A stretch of DNA of 64,000 nt from Haematococcus lacustris. Taxonomy: Eukaryota > Chlorophyta > Chlorophyceae > Chlamydomonadales > Haematococcaceae. The translations under genes were made by a program, and so were the position numbers. Positions 24,214-36,519 of this stretch are shown here, one piece after another. The DNA is taken from assembly GCA_030144725.1 (NCBI GenBank), contig JASKMD010000019.1, forward strand, positions 4,558,985 to 4,622,984, given 5' to 3'. Positions within the stretch are counted from its first letter, which is position 1. Each line of letters opens with the position of its first letter. Below the pieces are notes generated by a model. That model was not told the origin of the DNA. It did no database searches and saw nothing but the letters and a program-made list of their open reading frames with translations.

Positions 24214-27200
24214 ATGAGCAAGAGCATCGGGTTTGCGGTCGCAGCAAAGAAGAAGACTCCGTTTCAAGTGGGTAGGCAGCGGGACACCCGGTGCCGAGCC
24301 GCAGCTGAGCCCAGACGTCCAGACGTGGTTCCCCTGCTCGATCTGACAATGATGCACTGCAATCTACAAGCAGAAGCACAAGGAGCTTGAGGAACAGCGG
24401 AAGCGGGTATGTGCAGGCTAGGGCTAACAGCGGGGGCAGGTACAGGCAGAGTGCCACAGGCCCCAGCTCCGCCCGCAGAAAGAGGAAGAAGAGGCAGCCA
24501 AGGTTTATGAGGAGTTCGTGGAGTCTTTTGCTTCGGAGGAGCCTCCTCCCCAACAACCCCCCACCCGCACCCCCGGGAACAGAGGCTTCTTGCGCGGAGG
24601 CACGGTTATGCCGGGGCAGAGGGCCGAAGAGGGTGCGATTGAGCACTGATTGTCCATAGGTCAGTCTGAGTTGCTAATGTGCGCTCTGCGCGGAACATTG
24701 TGCACAGGCGGCCCTGGCAAAGGCACACGATACACACCAGGCTTCACACCGGGTGACAAGCCCCGTCCCAAAGCCTTCGACGACGATGAGCCAGAAGAGG
24801 TGTGCCATGTATGATTCCTAACACATCAAGCTGGCTCACCACCAGCACCAGCAAGTGGATGCCTGCAGGCACCAGTGGTTCAGACAAAGAAGCAGGAAAA
24901 GGACAAACCTCGCCAGATTGACCTCATGCTAGAGCGTCTGAAACAGTGAGTGCTACGTTTAACCAGTCCAGCATGCAAGGGTTGCCACTTTCTATTTTTG
25001 TGCTACGACAGCGCACGTGCGCCATTGCAGGCATCACTAGATTTCTCATCGATGCTGTCCTCTGCCTTAACTATTGCCCTGTGCCTCATGCCTGGCCTGC
25101 CTGGGTTGATCAGGGAGCAGCAGGAGCGAGAAGAGCGGGAGGCAGCCAGGCGGGAGGGGCGGGCTGGAGCTGAGGGGGAGGAGGCCCCCAGCTTTGAGGA
25201 CCTGGGCATGAACCTAGGCTCATTTGACAGCGGCGACCCCTACACTACCAACCTGTGCGTGGGGGCCTGTGCAGGCAGCGTGGTGCCGTGTTGCAGCCGG
25301 GCAGCTTGGCAGGGCAGGGACACACAGCAGCATGGCTAGGCAGGGCCGCGTGGCCAATGCAGCAGCTTGGCATGACAGTGCAGCTCAGCTGTTAGAAATG
25401 TCAGGGCAGGACAGGCCAAGCCAGGCTAGGACATGGTGCCGTGCTTGGCAGAGACTGGAACACAACGTAGCAGTGCACAGCCCCAGACAGGGTCTCAGTC
25501 TGTCTCTGTGTGTGCGTATGTGTGGCAGGGTGGGGAGGTCTTTATCACGGCATGCAGTCAGAGCTCAGCCTGGGAGCACAGAAGCACAATAGCAGCTATC
25601 TATGCAACAGCACGCCCATCAGCCACAGCAACACTGGTGATGTATGCAGTAATGCGCCAACAGTTTTTGGACAGAGTGTCTACTGATTAAGAGGTGATTA
25701 GATCCACTCTTCGTGTTGCTCTCTCTCTCTTTCTGAGTATCCCTTCGTTTCCCTCTGTCTCCTGCTTGCTGATGCGGTTGCCACTTTGCCTGCACCGTGC
25801 AGCTACATTGGCAACATGGCTGCTGATGTGGACGAGCAAGTGCTGTTGAAGGAGTTTGGGCGGTTTGGTGCCATAGGCAGTGTCAAGGTGATGTGGCCCC
25901 GCGACGAGGAGCAGCGGCGCAAGGGTCGCAACTGCGGCTTTGTGGCCTTCATGGTGGGTGAGCTGATAAAGGAGAGGGGGCGAGGGCGGGTGCGGGTGCA
26001 GCAGGCAGGGCAGAGCAGAGCAGGGCAGGGCAGGGCAGGGCAGGGCAGTTGTGCCCAGCGCAGGGGTTGCGAAGGGGACAGGGATGGAAGGGTGGGCAGT
26101 GCAGGCAGCCTGTGCAGGCAGGCGCAGGCTGTGCTTGCTTGCGCTGACTGGCTTGCTGGCTGTGGGTGCAGAAGCGGGACGATGCGGCGCGCGCTATCCA
26201 GGCCATGGATGGTGTGCTGCTGCATGATTTGGAGCTGCGCATTGGGTGCGGCCAGCCTCCCCTTGTTGCCACACAGCAGCAGTAGCAGCAGCTGACATAG
26301 CTGGAGCTACCTCAGCAGCAGCAGCAGCAGATATGGCAGCAGCTGGCACAGCAGGAGCAGCAGCAGGGGCAGCAGGATGGATAAGCTGGTGGTGCTGTTG
26401 GCAGTGGCAGCGAAGGGCGGTTTGAGTCAGGCCGGCACAATGTGGATGCATGGCAGTGCTGCGACGCACTGGCTGCTCGCACTACAGCCCAGCTCAAGCC
26501 AGGCTAGACCAGACCAAATTAAATCCTGACCAGACCAGACTAAGCAGACCAGCTAAGCTGGACAGGATGTCAATGAGCAGGGGGGGCGCTCAGCATAGTT
26601 CCCGTGCTTGCCTGTGCAGGTGGGGCAAGGCCATCAACCTGCCTGCCCGGCCCATCTGGGCTGGCCCCAACCAAGGCGTGACCATGCCCCACTTGGCCAG
26701 CCTGAACCCGCTGCAGCCTGGGCTGCCAGCCACTGGGCTGCCCGGCGTGACAGGGCCAGGGGCCAAGGGCGTGAAGGAGGTGGTGGGGGCTGCTGTGCCG
26801 CCCCCTGCATCATTGCAGGCGGGGCTCACGGCCGCCATGCCCTGGTCCTCAGGAGCAGAGCGCAAGCAGAAGAGCCGCGGCATGCATGATGTGGGTGAAG
26901 CCAGGGGTGGGGGCGTGTGTGTGCAGATACAGGGGATTGCGGGCGGTGAGGGCAGGGGGAGGGGGGAGGGGGGAGGGGGGAGGGGGGAAGGGGGAAGGGG
27001 GAAGGGGGAAGGGGGAAGGGGGAAGGGGGAAGGGGGAGGGGGGAGGGCCCGGTTGGCTGCAACATAGGGCTGTGCTTGCGCCTGTTGTGTGTTGTGGCGC
27101 CACCACTACTGCCCTCAATGCTGCACCCCACTGCCGCCCGCCCTGGTCTCCCCACTGCTGCACCCACTGCTGCACTTTGCTGCTGCCCCCACTGCTGCCC

Positions 27201-30200
27201 CCACTGCTGCTGATGCTGGCCTGCCGCAGGGAGTGGGGCGTGACATTGAGGTGCCCATCATTGAGGACCTGAAGCAGCGCTTCATCATCGACTCGCTGGC
27301 GGTATACGTGCAGCGGGACGGATGCGCCTTTGAGCAGCTGGTGATGGAGGAGGAGCAGGGCAACCCTGAATATGACTTCCTGTTCAGCCTGGACTCCCCT
27401 GAGCACATTTATTACAGGTCAGACCTTGCGGCAGCAGCAGTGGCAGCGGCAGTGGGAGCAGCAGCGGCAGCAGCGGCAGCAGCGGCAGCAGCGGCAGCAG
27501 CGGCAGCAGCGGCAGCAGCGGCAGCAGCGGCAGCAGCGGCAGCAGCGGCAGCAGCGGCAGCAGCGGCAGCAGCGGCAGCAGCGGCAGCAGCGGCAGCAGC
27601 GGCAGCAGCGGCAGCAGCAGGGGCAGCGGCAGCAGCGGCAGCAGCGGCAGCAGCAGGGGCAGCAGGGGCAGCTGGGGCCATAGCAGTTGGAGCCATAGCG
27701 GGCACCCACCTTATTGCCCCACCCCCCAGTTCTGTTGCATCCCCACCCCCCACCCTTCTTCTCTGCTGCTCCCCCACTCTGCCTCCCCTTGCTGCCCTGC
27801 CTGGTTGCCCCGCCTGGCTGCTCTCACCCCTGCAGGTGGCGGGTGTACTCCCTGGCTGAGGGGGACACGCTGCGCACCTGGCATGTGGATCCCTTCGTAA
27901 TGGTGGAGGGCGGCCAGCGCTGGCACGCCCCCTCTATGACTGCCATGACCCTGACGGCAGGTGAGGCAGGGGGACAGGGTCGTGTGGGGTGGAGGCGGAT
28001 TAAGGTGGCATGGAAGGAGGGGTGCATGACTGCATGAGGGTGGGGTGGGGTAAGGTGGGGTGTGTAGGGGTAGAGGGTGCTGGGCAGTGAACAGGGAAGG
28101 GTGTGTTGATGGTGATGCTGAGCCTCACAGGGCGCTGGTCCTCACCACAGCTATGAGAACCCGCAGGTCACTGGTCCACATCAAGATTGAGAGACCCCAT
28201 ACCTCTAATCAGGCCCTCCACTGTCAGGGTTGTGAGCTTGACTTGCTCTATGGCCCTAGCTGCTGTGCTTGCTTGTGTTGTAAGTGGGTGTGATGTGGGA
28301 GTGTGATGTCGGATCCCTGCAGGTACTGCTGCTGGCAAGGGCCGGGCAGCAGACCCGTTGCTGGAGCGCCCACACCACAGCCATGAGCGGCCACTGAGTG
28401 AGAAAGAGCGCGACCGGTTTGAGGACATGCTGCGCAGCCTGACGGTGCGGCTGCCGCCACCCAGGACCTGGCACTGCTGCAGCAGCGCACGGGGCAAGGG
28501 GCACAGGGCAGAAGCAGGGGCAGGGGCAGGGGAGGTTTCCAACGGTCTATGCCAGGGGTGTTCAGAAAGGCATGGGCAAAGGGTTGAAGGCCAGGGGCAG
28601 GGCAGGGCAGGGCAGGGCAGGGCAGGGCAGCCAGGGCTATACCTGACCTCCTCCACCCCCGACCAGGTACTCCTCCCTCTGCTCTGCCACTGCCTGCTCC
28701 CAGCCCACTGGCTCCCTGCTGCTGCTGGCTGCCCCCTCTGCTCAGGTGGAGCGGGCCGACATCCGCGCCGCCATGATCTTTGCCGTGGACTGCGCCGACG
28801 CGGGCGCTGACATCGTGGAGACCCTGAGTGACGCGCTCACCCTGCCAGAGACACCCATCCCGCTGAAGATTGCACGGTCAGTGGCCCTGCAGGCTCCCCC
28901 GCCGCCGCCCCCCACCACCCTGCCCTGCACCCTGCACGTGGACCCTCCCCCCTTGGCCTGGCTGGCCCTGTTCAGCTGTCCCTGGCCTGGCCCCCTTCCC
29001 CGGCTCCCTTCCCTGTCCCTGGCTTCCCCCTCGGCCAGCATACACACGCCTCCTGCCTTACAGCCCACCTTGCATGCTCGGTCTACCCTTCATGACTCCT
29101 CAGCGACCCTCTAGCACCTGGCGATGTAGGTAGCAGGGTGTGGTCAGGCAGTGCAGGTCTTCAATGACCCCTGCCCCTCCCAACACCATGGCAGCCTGGC
29201 AAGCAGCCTGGCAAGCAGCCTGGCAAGCAGCCTGGCAAGCAGCCTAGTTCACCCCTGCCTGCTGCCAGCCTGGCTCTGGGTCATCTCACAGCTTGCCTAC
29301 CTCCCACAACACCCACCCACCCAGGCCCATCACCCAACCTCGGCAGAGCTGCCTGCATGTGCCCTGCATCACCTGGCCCTGCTGGGTGGGTCACCACCCC
29401 TTCAGCGCCTCTTCACCACCTCTGCCGGCTGTTCCTGTCCCCCCCTGCTACCTCCATCCACACCCTTCCTCTGCACCACCCACCCCACCACCCCTGCCTG
29501 TGCCCTGCAGCCTGTTCCTGGTCAGCGACATCCTGCACAACAGCACCGCCCCAGTGCGCAACGCATCTCGCTTCCGTGGTCGCCTGGAGGCTGTGCTGCC
29601 TGCTGTGTTTGAGAGCCTGCAAACCACATACAGGTATGGTGCAGTAAGAAGGGTGAAGAGGGATAGCCATCCCCTCCCCCTCCCCCTCCCCCTCCCCCTC
29701 CCCCTCCCCCTCCCCCACCCCCTCCCCCTCCCCACCCCCTCCCCCTCCCCCTCCCCCTCCCCCTCCCCCTCCCCCTCCCCCTCCCCCTCACCCTCCCCCT
29801 CCCCACCCTCTCACCCCACCCCACCCCCGCTCTCTAGCATACCTGCCTGTGCCCTGCAGAGCTGTGGAGACCCGCATCACGCAAGAGGCGCTGAGGCGCC
29901 ATGTGCTGCGAGTGCTGCGCTGCTGGCGGGAGCGCTACGTGTTCACTGACGAGTACCTCAACGGCCTGCAGGTGAGTGAGACGAGCCTACGGCCAGGGGC
30001 CAAGGGCCTGGGTGCGGTGTGGCTACAGCTAGCTCTTGATGTCAATGTGGGGAGTGCATCGCTGAGCTGGTAGGTGATGCTGGTAGGTGATGGAAGAGTG
30101 TGAGGCCACTGAGGGCTGCAGGGGGCTCACTCCATGCGAGCTTGCTGCAACAGAGGGTGCGTCACTGTGGCGGCCACAAGGTCTGGTTCTGAGTGAGAAC

Positions 30201-33200
30201 CGGGTGGCGGGAGAGGTTAACCACAACTATGACCCTGGCTTTACCCTGACCCGCCACCCTGCCCTGCTGCAGGCCACCTTCCTTCAGCCGGCACAGGACG
30301 CAGCTGCCCTAGCTGCCCTCAACCCAGGGTTGAAAGCGCTGCTGGAGGCCCTGAGCCAAGAGGACCTGGACCGCAAGTGCAGGTCAGAGCGGGATGAGTG
30401 CGGGGTGCTAGGGAGAGGGGAAGCAGAGCGGGTGGGTGGGTGGGTGGGCCCCCCTCCCTGCACCTCACGTATTGAGCGGGCTCTTTCTGAGTGGGGTGGT
30501 GGGGGGAAGGGGAGCAGAGTAGGATGGGGCTGGAGGGAGTGGCTGTCCCTGCTTCCCAACTGCTCTGCAGCACCTGTAGGCTGGCTCCACCTCCAGTGCC
30601 CCTGACGCCCTCCCTCTTAGCCTGCCCTGCCCTTCCAACCCCTTCCTTGCCTGCCCTCTTGCTCTACCCAGCACCCCCTTAGCCCTGCCTGTTGCGTCTG
30701 CCCTCCACAGAACCTGCGGCCTGTCCTGTGCGGGAGGCAGAGACGCACAGATCCTGCGTCTGCTGGCCCTGGACGCCTACAACACCGGAGACGCGCCCCT
30801 TAAGCCCCCCCCACCCTCCCTGGCCGCCCTCGGCCCCAGCGCTGCGCCGTCTGATGCCAATGCACCGCTCTTCCCTGTGCCAGATGCAGAGGGTGGGGCA
30901 CAGCTGGGCGGGATGGTGGAGGTGAAGCAGGAGGTGAAGTCGGGCCTGGCGCCTGTGTCCCGCTGGACTAGTGTGGATGAGGAGGAGGAAAAGCACAGCG
31001 TGCCCCAGGTGCTGGGGCAGGGTGCTCAGAGGGGGGCCTGCCAGAGAAGAGGAGGGGGGGAGAAAGGAGAAGGAATGCGGAGAAAGGGCAAATATAGGAG
31101 GGAAGGGAGGAAGGGAAGGGAAGGGCAGGGAGGGGGCAGGGAGGGGGGCAGGGAGGGGGGCAGGGAGGGGGGCAGGGAAGGGACGGGGCAGGGAGGGGGG
31201 CAGGGAGGAGGCTGTCTAGGGCCAAGAGTTCCTCATGACATCAGGGTAGGAAGGGAGGAAGGGGGTTGTTAAGGGTGTTAAGGTACTCAGGAAACCGAGC
31301 CACAGTTTGTTGAACTCACAACCAGCTCTAGTTGCCCACAGCTCCACTTCCTGGTCTCCCTGCCCGCTTGCAGCTGCCCATCTCCAAGTGGCTGCAGCAG
31401 GAAGCTGAGGCGGAGCAGCAGCGCATGGCCGCCGCCGCTGCTGCTGCGGCCGCTGCTGCTGCTGAGGCTGCTGCAGAGGCCGCCATCTTCTCCGATGCTG
31501 AAGATGATGAGCCCAGCCCTCAGGGCCAACCCACAGCCGCCGGTCCCAGTGCAACGCCAGCCGCCCCAGCTCCTATGCAAGCCACACACCTCCCCCTGGG
31601 TTCTGGGGCTTGGGGGGCGGGCGGGCCATTGGACGGCTTTTCAGCCGGGGGCCTGGCAGTTGGGGTGGGTGGGAGTGGGTCTTATGAGCTGGGTGCTGGC
31701 TCCTTGGTTTCTAGGGGTGGCAGCAGGTCAGGGGAGGGGCTGGCGGGTGGTGGTGCAGGGGGGCTGGACGGAGCTGGCAGCGGGGAAGCGGGGCAGGGCC
31801 CCTCTGCTGCCGCCACCCCAACTCCGGCAGTGGACGAGGAGAAGCGGCGGCAGCGATTAAGACAGGTGTGGGGGAGTGGGGGGCGAAGGAGGGCAATGGT
31901 GGGGGCTGAGTTTGGCGGGCGAGTGGGCGGGCGAGAGGGGCACAGCCTGGCTGGTGTATGCAGAACAAGACGACATCTGGTGTATGGTCAGATCTGGTGT
32001 GAGGTAGGGGCGGTGCTAGGAGGGGATGGCTAGGGGGGCGGGTGGGCGCATATGAGGGTCACGCCTGGTATGTGTACTCGTGGGATAAGCTGGCGCCAGG
32101 CATGGGGGTGGATGTGGTGGCTGATGTGTGTGTGTGCCAGGTGGAGCTTGGCTGCGCCCGCCTGGAGGCTGAGCTGGAGGAGCGTGGCCTCAGCCGCTCA
32201 GAGGTCGACTCCCGGTGCGTCCCTGTGATGCCTGCCCCGGCCTGCCCCCGCCTGCCCCTGCCTGCCCCCACCCACTGCCCCTTACTCCCTACTGCCTGCC
32301 TGGTACTGATGGCAGATAGCAAATCCGTTGTGCATCTGCCTGCCGCCAGCCTGCCCCAGCCTGCCCCTGCCTGTCCCTGCCTGCCCCACCCACTGCTCGC
32401 TACTTACTGTTGCCTGCCTGGTAATGGTCAAATCTGTGTGCTGGGATGGGTCCTGTATGGACATCCTTCTCATGCTGTGCTGCTAGTAGCCTGGGCTACG
32501 TGTCCTCACAGGCCCTGCGTGTTGAGCATGACAGACTGGACCGCAGTGCTGTGGCACCCAACCCCACTACCTCTCCCCCTCATTTGCCACTTCTGGGTCA
32601 TGGTGACGATTTGATGCGGATGACCTGCCCCTGTCCTGTTGGGCCTCCCTGCCCTCTGTCCTCCCAGTCAGTTTCTCCGGCAGCTGCCCCTCCCTTCATT
32701 GCATTTGTCCTGCCATGCGGCATCACCTTCACTGCTGGGCCTCACACCGCCGCTGTCAGCTGCGGGGCATGCAGGCTGGCAGCGAAGCGGGCGGAGTTGC
32801 TGGCGGAGCTGGAGCGCAGCGATGAGGCAGAGCGGGCCGCAGCCCTGGTCAAATGGCGCAGCCGCAGGGAAGCTGCCACGGCTGCTGGGGGCAACGGGGG
32901 CCGGGATCGCGCCGACAGCCGCGACAAAGCGCGGGATGCAGATGGGGACACCGCCTCGGGTGCAGACCGGGAACGGGACAGGGATCGGGAGGGTGGACGA
33001 GACCGTGATGGTGACCGGGGAGGGCGCAGTTCCGCTGCAGCGGCAGGGGGGAGCGGGCGGAGCGTGGGGCAGGAGTCGCGTAGCAGCCAAGGGCCCGAAC
33101 GTGAAAGTCGCAGGGAAAGAGAGGAGCGAGACCGTGACAAGGGGGGCCGCGACCGGGATCGCGACCGAGACCGCGACAAGGAGCGGGAGAGGGAGCGGGA

Positions 33201-33716
33201 CAAGGATCGTGACGAGTCAGCAGAAAAGTCGAGGTCTGAACGGCGACGCAGTCGCAGTCGGAGCAGGTTAGTCGAAACGCTGCCTGTATCGTCTAGCACT
33301 TGCATCCATCAAGAAGCGGACAAAATGCAGTGCTAGGTGTGAAACGTATATAGACACAACCGGATGCACTTGGTGTACAACAACAGAACAACTTGCTTAG
33401 TCGGGCATTTCCTGCGGTTGGGCTCACCTTGCTGTGCTCGTGTCGACACAGAGACAGGAAACATGCGGACAAAGGCGGTGGCACGGCAGGCAGCAGCAGG
33501 CGCAGCACTGCGGAAGGCAGCACCCCGTCGGCAGATCATGGCAGCGACCGGGATCGAGACCGGGGGCGCGCGCGAGAGAAGGAGGACCGGGACCGTGATA
33601 AAGATAGTAAGGATGGCAAGGCTCGCAAAGACAGCCGGTCAGAGAAGGAGCGCAAGCGCAGCCGGTCGCGGTCGAGAGACAGATCGCGGTCAAGAGACCG
33701 GCGAGGACGGAGATGA
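24214..33716 (+). CDS. U2SURP: U2 snRNP-associated SURP domain protein (SR140/U2SURP)
   Basis: Twenty-one exons close in phase to 1192 residues: 24214-24267, 24374-24406, 24479-24632, 24708-24799, 24869-24945, 25114-25254, 25803-25953, 26172-26245, 26620-26890, 27230-27417, 27836-27960, 28323-28444, 28746-28876, 29511-29633, 29860-29971, 30273-30382, 30711-31008, 31374-31865, 32141-32214, 32775-33266 and 33452-33716. Domain order matches SR140, a pre-mRNA splicing factor bound to the U2 snRNP. An N-terminal VYEEFVESF block is followed by an RRM (about 182-265; NLYIGNM, RNCGFVAFM), a SURP module (about 355-420; FEQLVMEEEQGNPEYDFLF) and a CID (about 475-625; ARLFLVSDILHNS). A cwf21 region (about 917-975) precedes a long Arg/Asp/Glu/Ser-rich tail ending RSRDRRGRR. 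It acts in the nucleus. The cell's own introns are short and numerous, which fits a need for it. No key element is missing. Confidence 0.92.
26955..27050. repeat. G-rich (GGGGGAA)n microsatellite in SR140 intron 9
   Basis: Seven-base GGGGGAA and related GGGGGAG units fill the middle of the intron between 26890 and 27230. The RNA would carry many G4-5 runs capable of G-quadruplex formation. Confidence 0.85.
27424..27665. repeat. (GGCAGCAGC)n repeat in SR140 intron 10
   Basis: A nine-base repeat of about 25 units begins seven bases after the donor of exon 10. It yields long poly-Ala and Gln/Arg frames, but the flanking splice phases show it is intronic. Confidence 0.9.
29668..29812. repeat. 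(CCCCCT)n microsatellite in SR140 intron 14
   Basis: About 24 hexanucleotide units, mostly perfect, lie between the donor of exon 14 and the branch/acceptor region of exon 15. The tract is one long polypyrimidine run in the transcript. Confidence 0.9.
31105..31205. repeat. GGGCAGGGAGGG-type minisatellite in SR140 intron 17
   Basis: Repeated GGGAGGGGGGCA units of about 12 bases with strong purine bias. It lies between exons ending at 31008 and starting at 31374. Confidence 0.75.
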
Positions 33717-34439
33717 GAGCGAAGGATTGTGTAGATGTCGTGAACATTGTGTGTTGTACTCTCTTGTGTGTTGACACTTTCAGGCAGGTGGCAGGAAAGA
33801 TGGGTAATGCACATATGAAGCTGTATGCTTTTCTGACCAGCTTCAGTTTTGATACAGCTCGGTAAGCTGTTTCTCATTTGTATCGACGGCATGCAATGTG
33901 AGGTCATAACTCAGGGAGTAACCCTAAGAACTGACATGGTCCTAGGCACCAAGGCTGTGGACGTCAAGTAACGCGAGAGGTGGAGGAGGCAATGGGCTGG
34001 CCTGCGACGTTGCATCGGGAGTCAGGATGTCCCAACATGGGGTTGGTAATCCTCATGCAAATACTCGCTCAATACTGCACCGATCGTCACATTGGCAGTT
34101 GCGAGTTATTGCGCATCTACTGGCAAGCGGCGAGTGAGGCCACTGCTGGCGCAAGTGATCGCGGATACACCTCAGCTGCTCACCATTGATTGCTCTAGTG
34201 GAATGTAGCGGCATCAGTGATTGAACTGCGCCTGCTATCGAGCCAGAAGTACAATTACATTTCAGCCCGCCAGGCTCGCTCCACGAACTTTTCATTGGTG
34301 CAGGCGGCGTCGGAAGACCGTCGTGGGGCAAGTGAGAGAGCCACATTGCAACAAACGCGGAGTATGTTCGTATCTCTCTAGCCAGTCACACAGAACAAGG
34401 GACCCCCTTCCACAAACTTGCATGTTGTGAGTTCCATCC
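33717..34439. other. 3' flank of SR140 and unassigned sequence
   Basis: This begins the 9.5-kb gene-poor region. The first few hundred bases should be the SR140 3' UTR. No gene, tRNA or recognised element was found in the remainder. Confidence 0.4.
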
Positions 34440-34665
34440 CCCTCCCAGCCCACCATCCCACCCCCTCCCACCCTCTCCTAGCCCCAGCCCCGCCCTCCCA
34501 CGCCCCCTCCCAGCCCCAGCCCCGCCCTCCCACCCAGTCCCACCCCCTCCCAGCCCCAGCCCCGCCCTCCCACTCACTCCCACCCCCTCCCAACCCCAGC
34601 CCCGCCCTTCCACCCCCTCCCACCCTCTCCCAGCCCCAGGCCCGCCCTCCCACCCCATCCACCTC
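34440..34665. repeat. C-rich minisatellite, about 28-bp unit
   Basis: Units built on CCCAGCCCCAGCCCCGCCCT followed by CCCA recur about eight times with small length changes. Reading frames across it are repetitive and have no family resemblance. Confidence 0.8.
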
Positions 34666-34749
34666 CTAGCAAGACCAATGGCCCATAGCCGGCGGCGTGC
34701 TCAGCTCCAAGCCCTGTATAACTCACCAAGGGCTGGCTATCTGAAAGCT

Positions 34750-34945
34750 ATATGAGCAGGGGGCAGGTGCTGGTGCTGGTGCTGGTGCCGCCCCTGGGCT
34801 GTCCACCCTCCTGCTGCCCCCCCCTGGCAGCAGCAGGCAGCTGGTGCTGCTGCCGCCCTCGGGCTGCCCACCCCTCCTGCTGCCCCCCCCTGGCAGCAGC
34901 TGGCAGCTGGTGCTGGTGCATCCCCCGGCATGCCCACCCCTCCAG
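34750..34945. repeat. Tandem repeat of about 65 bp
   Basis: Two long, nearly identical copies (starting near 34798 and 34863) and a partial third share the core CCCCCCCCTGGCAGCAGC, separated by GGTGCTGGTG-type stretches. Confidence 0.75.
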
Positions 34946-36519
34946 CTGAGCAGCAAAGGGCCACATCGAAGCTGGACACGAGCTTTACACGCAAGCGGAG
35001 GGCGGGCATGAGGGATTGGACCCATCCTGCCGAGCAAGGTAACAGAGCAATGGCCTACACACCTCGTGAGGCTTTGTAGAGTGGCTAAGTCATCAGTACT
35101 GCTCACGAAGGGGTCAAGCATCGCAGCAGCCTTGTATATTTCTGTGCGTGTGTCAGCCTCCAGTCCACAGATGTGGAGAGGCGTTGCTACATCGGTTCGG
35201 CATGCCATGTGAATCGTTTTGACTGCGGCGACTGTCCCTCACTCTGTGCAGGTGCTCCTGGGCCACGTCGGTCGCGGCGGTCTCTCGCGGCGAGGCCCGC
35301 ATGAGCAAAACTGGCATGAATTTGAATGTTAAGATTTGAGCCGCCATAGCACTCAGCACACTGCACAGTATTTAATGATACATGTTGCACCGCATAGCTG
35401 ACGGAATCCTCTATCTAGTGATGTGCGAAACATAAATGGAAACCACGGCAGTGTGAGACGCGGCGTCGTTTTGATTACCAGGGGTAGATTCTCTCTCAGT
35501 TGGGACCGTTTGATAGCAAGGCTGCAACGAGTGTGAGGTCATGGCTTTGACCCCACCCATCGACTGATGGGTTGGATAACTTACGGCCCGAGGCATCAAC
35601 CACCCTTGTCTCACCTGGCCATGTTTTAAACCACATGGCACCACACCTGCTGGATAAGCAGTTTGTAGCAATAATTTCAATCCAGGTCAGGCAATAGCGG
35701 GTTGGGGGTGGAGATAGTGATAGGTAGCTTACACCGCTTACGCCGTCAGCCATTAGGCTGCCTGGCCGCCCTCCCCTTCCAGGGGTTCGGGACTTTCTGC
35801 AACGCACTTCAAAGCAAGGTGCACAAACAAAGGTGCACATGGGCTCAAAATGAAGTCATGGAAGTTCTCATTGTTGTTCTGGAAGGACATGGCTGCTCCC
35901 TGATGGAACTCGTGGCAGTGCACTCAAGATGAAATGCATGGCGTCATCCACTACCCCCTCTGTGCATCTTGTGCATGTGCGATAATAAAAGTAACCCCCT
36001 GGAAGACTCAGTTCAAGTGGGTTCACTTAACTAACTGCACATGCATAAGAGGGGTAAAGGAAGGGGCAGTGCGCATTCGCTGACAGCGCATGGAAGGGCC
36101 CAGGCATGGCTGACAGCTTCAGCAATGTAAGCCATCATCATCATCATCATCATGTGGGGGCACATCTCAGTGGTGGGATCTCCCTCCATTACATGAACAT
36201 TGAACACACTGCCTCCAGCGGTGAGGGAAGAAAGCAGTATGCACAGAAAGCATCAATCCTCAGATGAAGGTGTCGCACAGAAGGCATCAAGCTGAGCTTA
36301 AGGACACAACTGTAGCTGCAGACATTGCATAATTATGCATGCATCATGGCTGAAGTGTACGCTGGAGCCAAGCCATACATGCCACCCACCCAGGTCTTGT
36401 GAACCATGCATTAGTGCAAGCACTGCCTTGGAAGAGCACCGCACGCTCATCACGTGGCAGCATGGCTGTTGGCATGCCAAGTGGCGTTATGGCAGGTAAG
36501 ACATGCATGCATGGTCACA
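34946..36519. other. Unassigned intergenic sequence with possible gene remnants
   Basis: On the minus strand around 35160-35060 the frame ADTRTEIYKAAAMLDPFVSS continues to a good donor (GAG|GTGTGT), and near 35650-35520 another reads KTWPGETRVVDASGRKLS. Both look faintly coding, but no start, partner exons or family could be assigned. A short (CAT)7 run lies near 36133-36153. Nothing else was recognised. Confidence 0.3.

Noticed and set aside
27089..27859. Poly-Ala frame containing a real SURP-like segment.
   Set aside because: Only 27230-27417 is SR140 exon 10; the poly-Ala part follows its donor and is an intronic repeat.
32742..33305. Antisense Ser/Arg-rich frame opposite the SR140 tail.
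   Set aside because: Mirror of the Arg/Asp/Glu/Ser-rich coding sequence on the plus strand, which is joined in phase with conserved domains.
34723..35208. Minus-strand frame with a plausible exon-like stretch ending at a good donor.
   Set aside because: No start, partner exon or family could be identified and the rest of the frame runs into a tandem repeat; noted only as a possible remnant.
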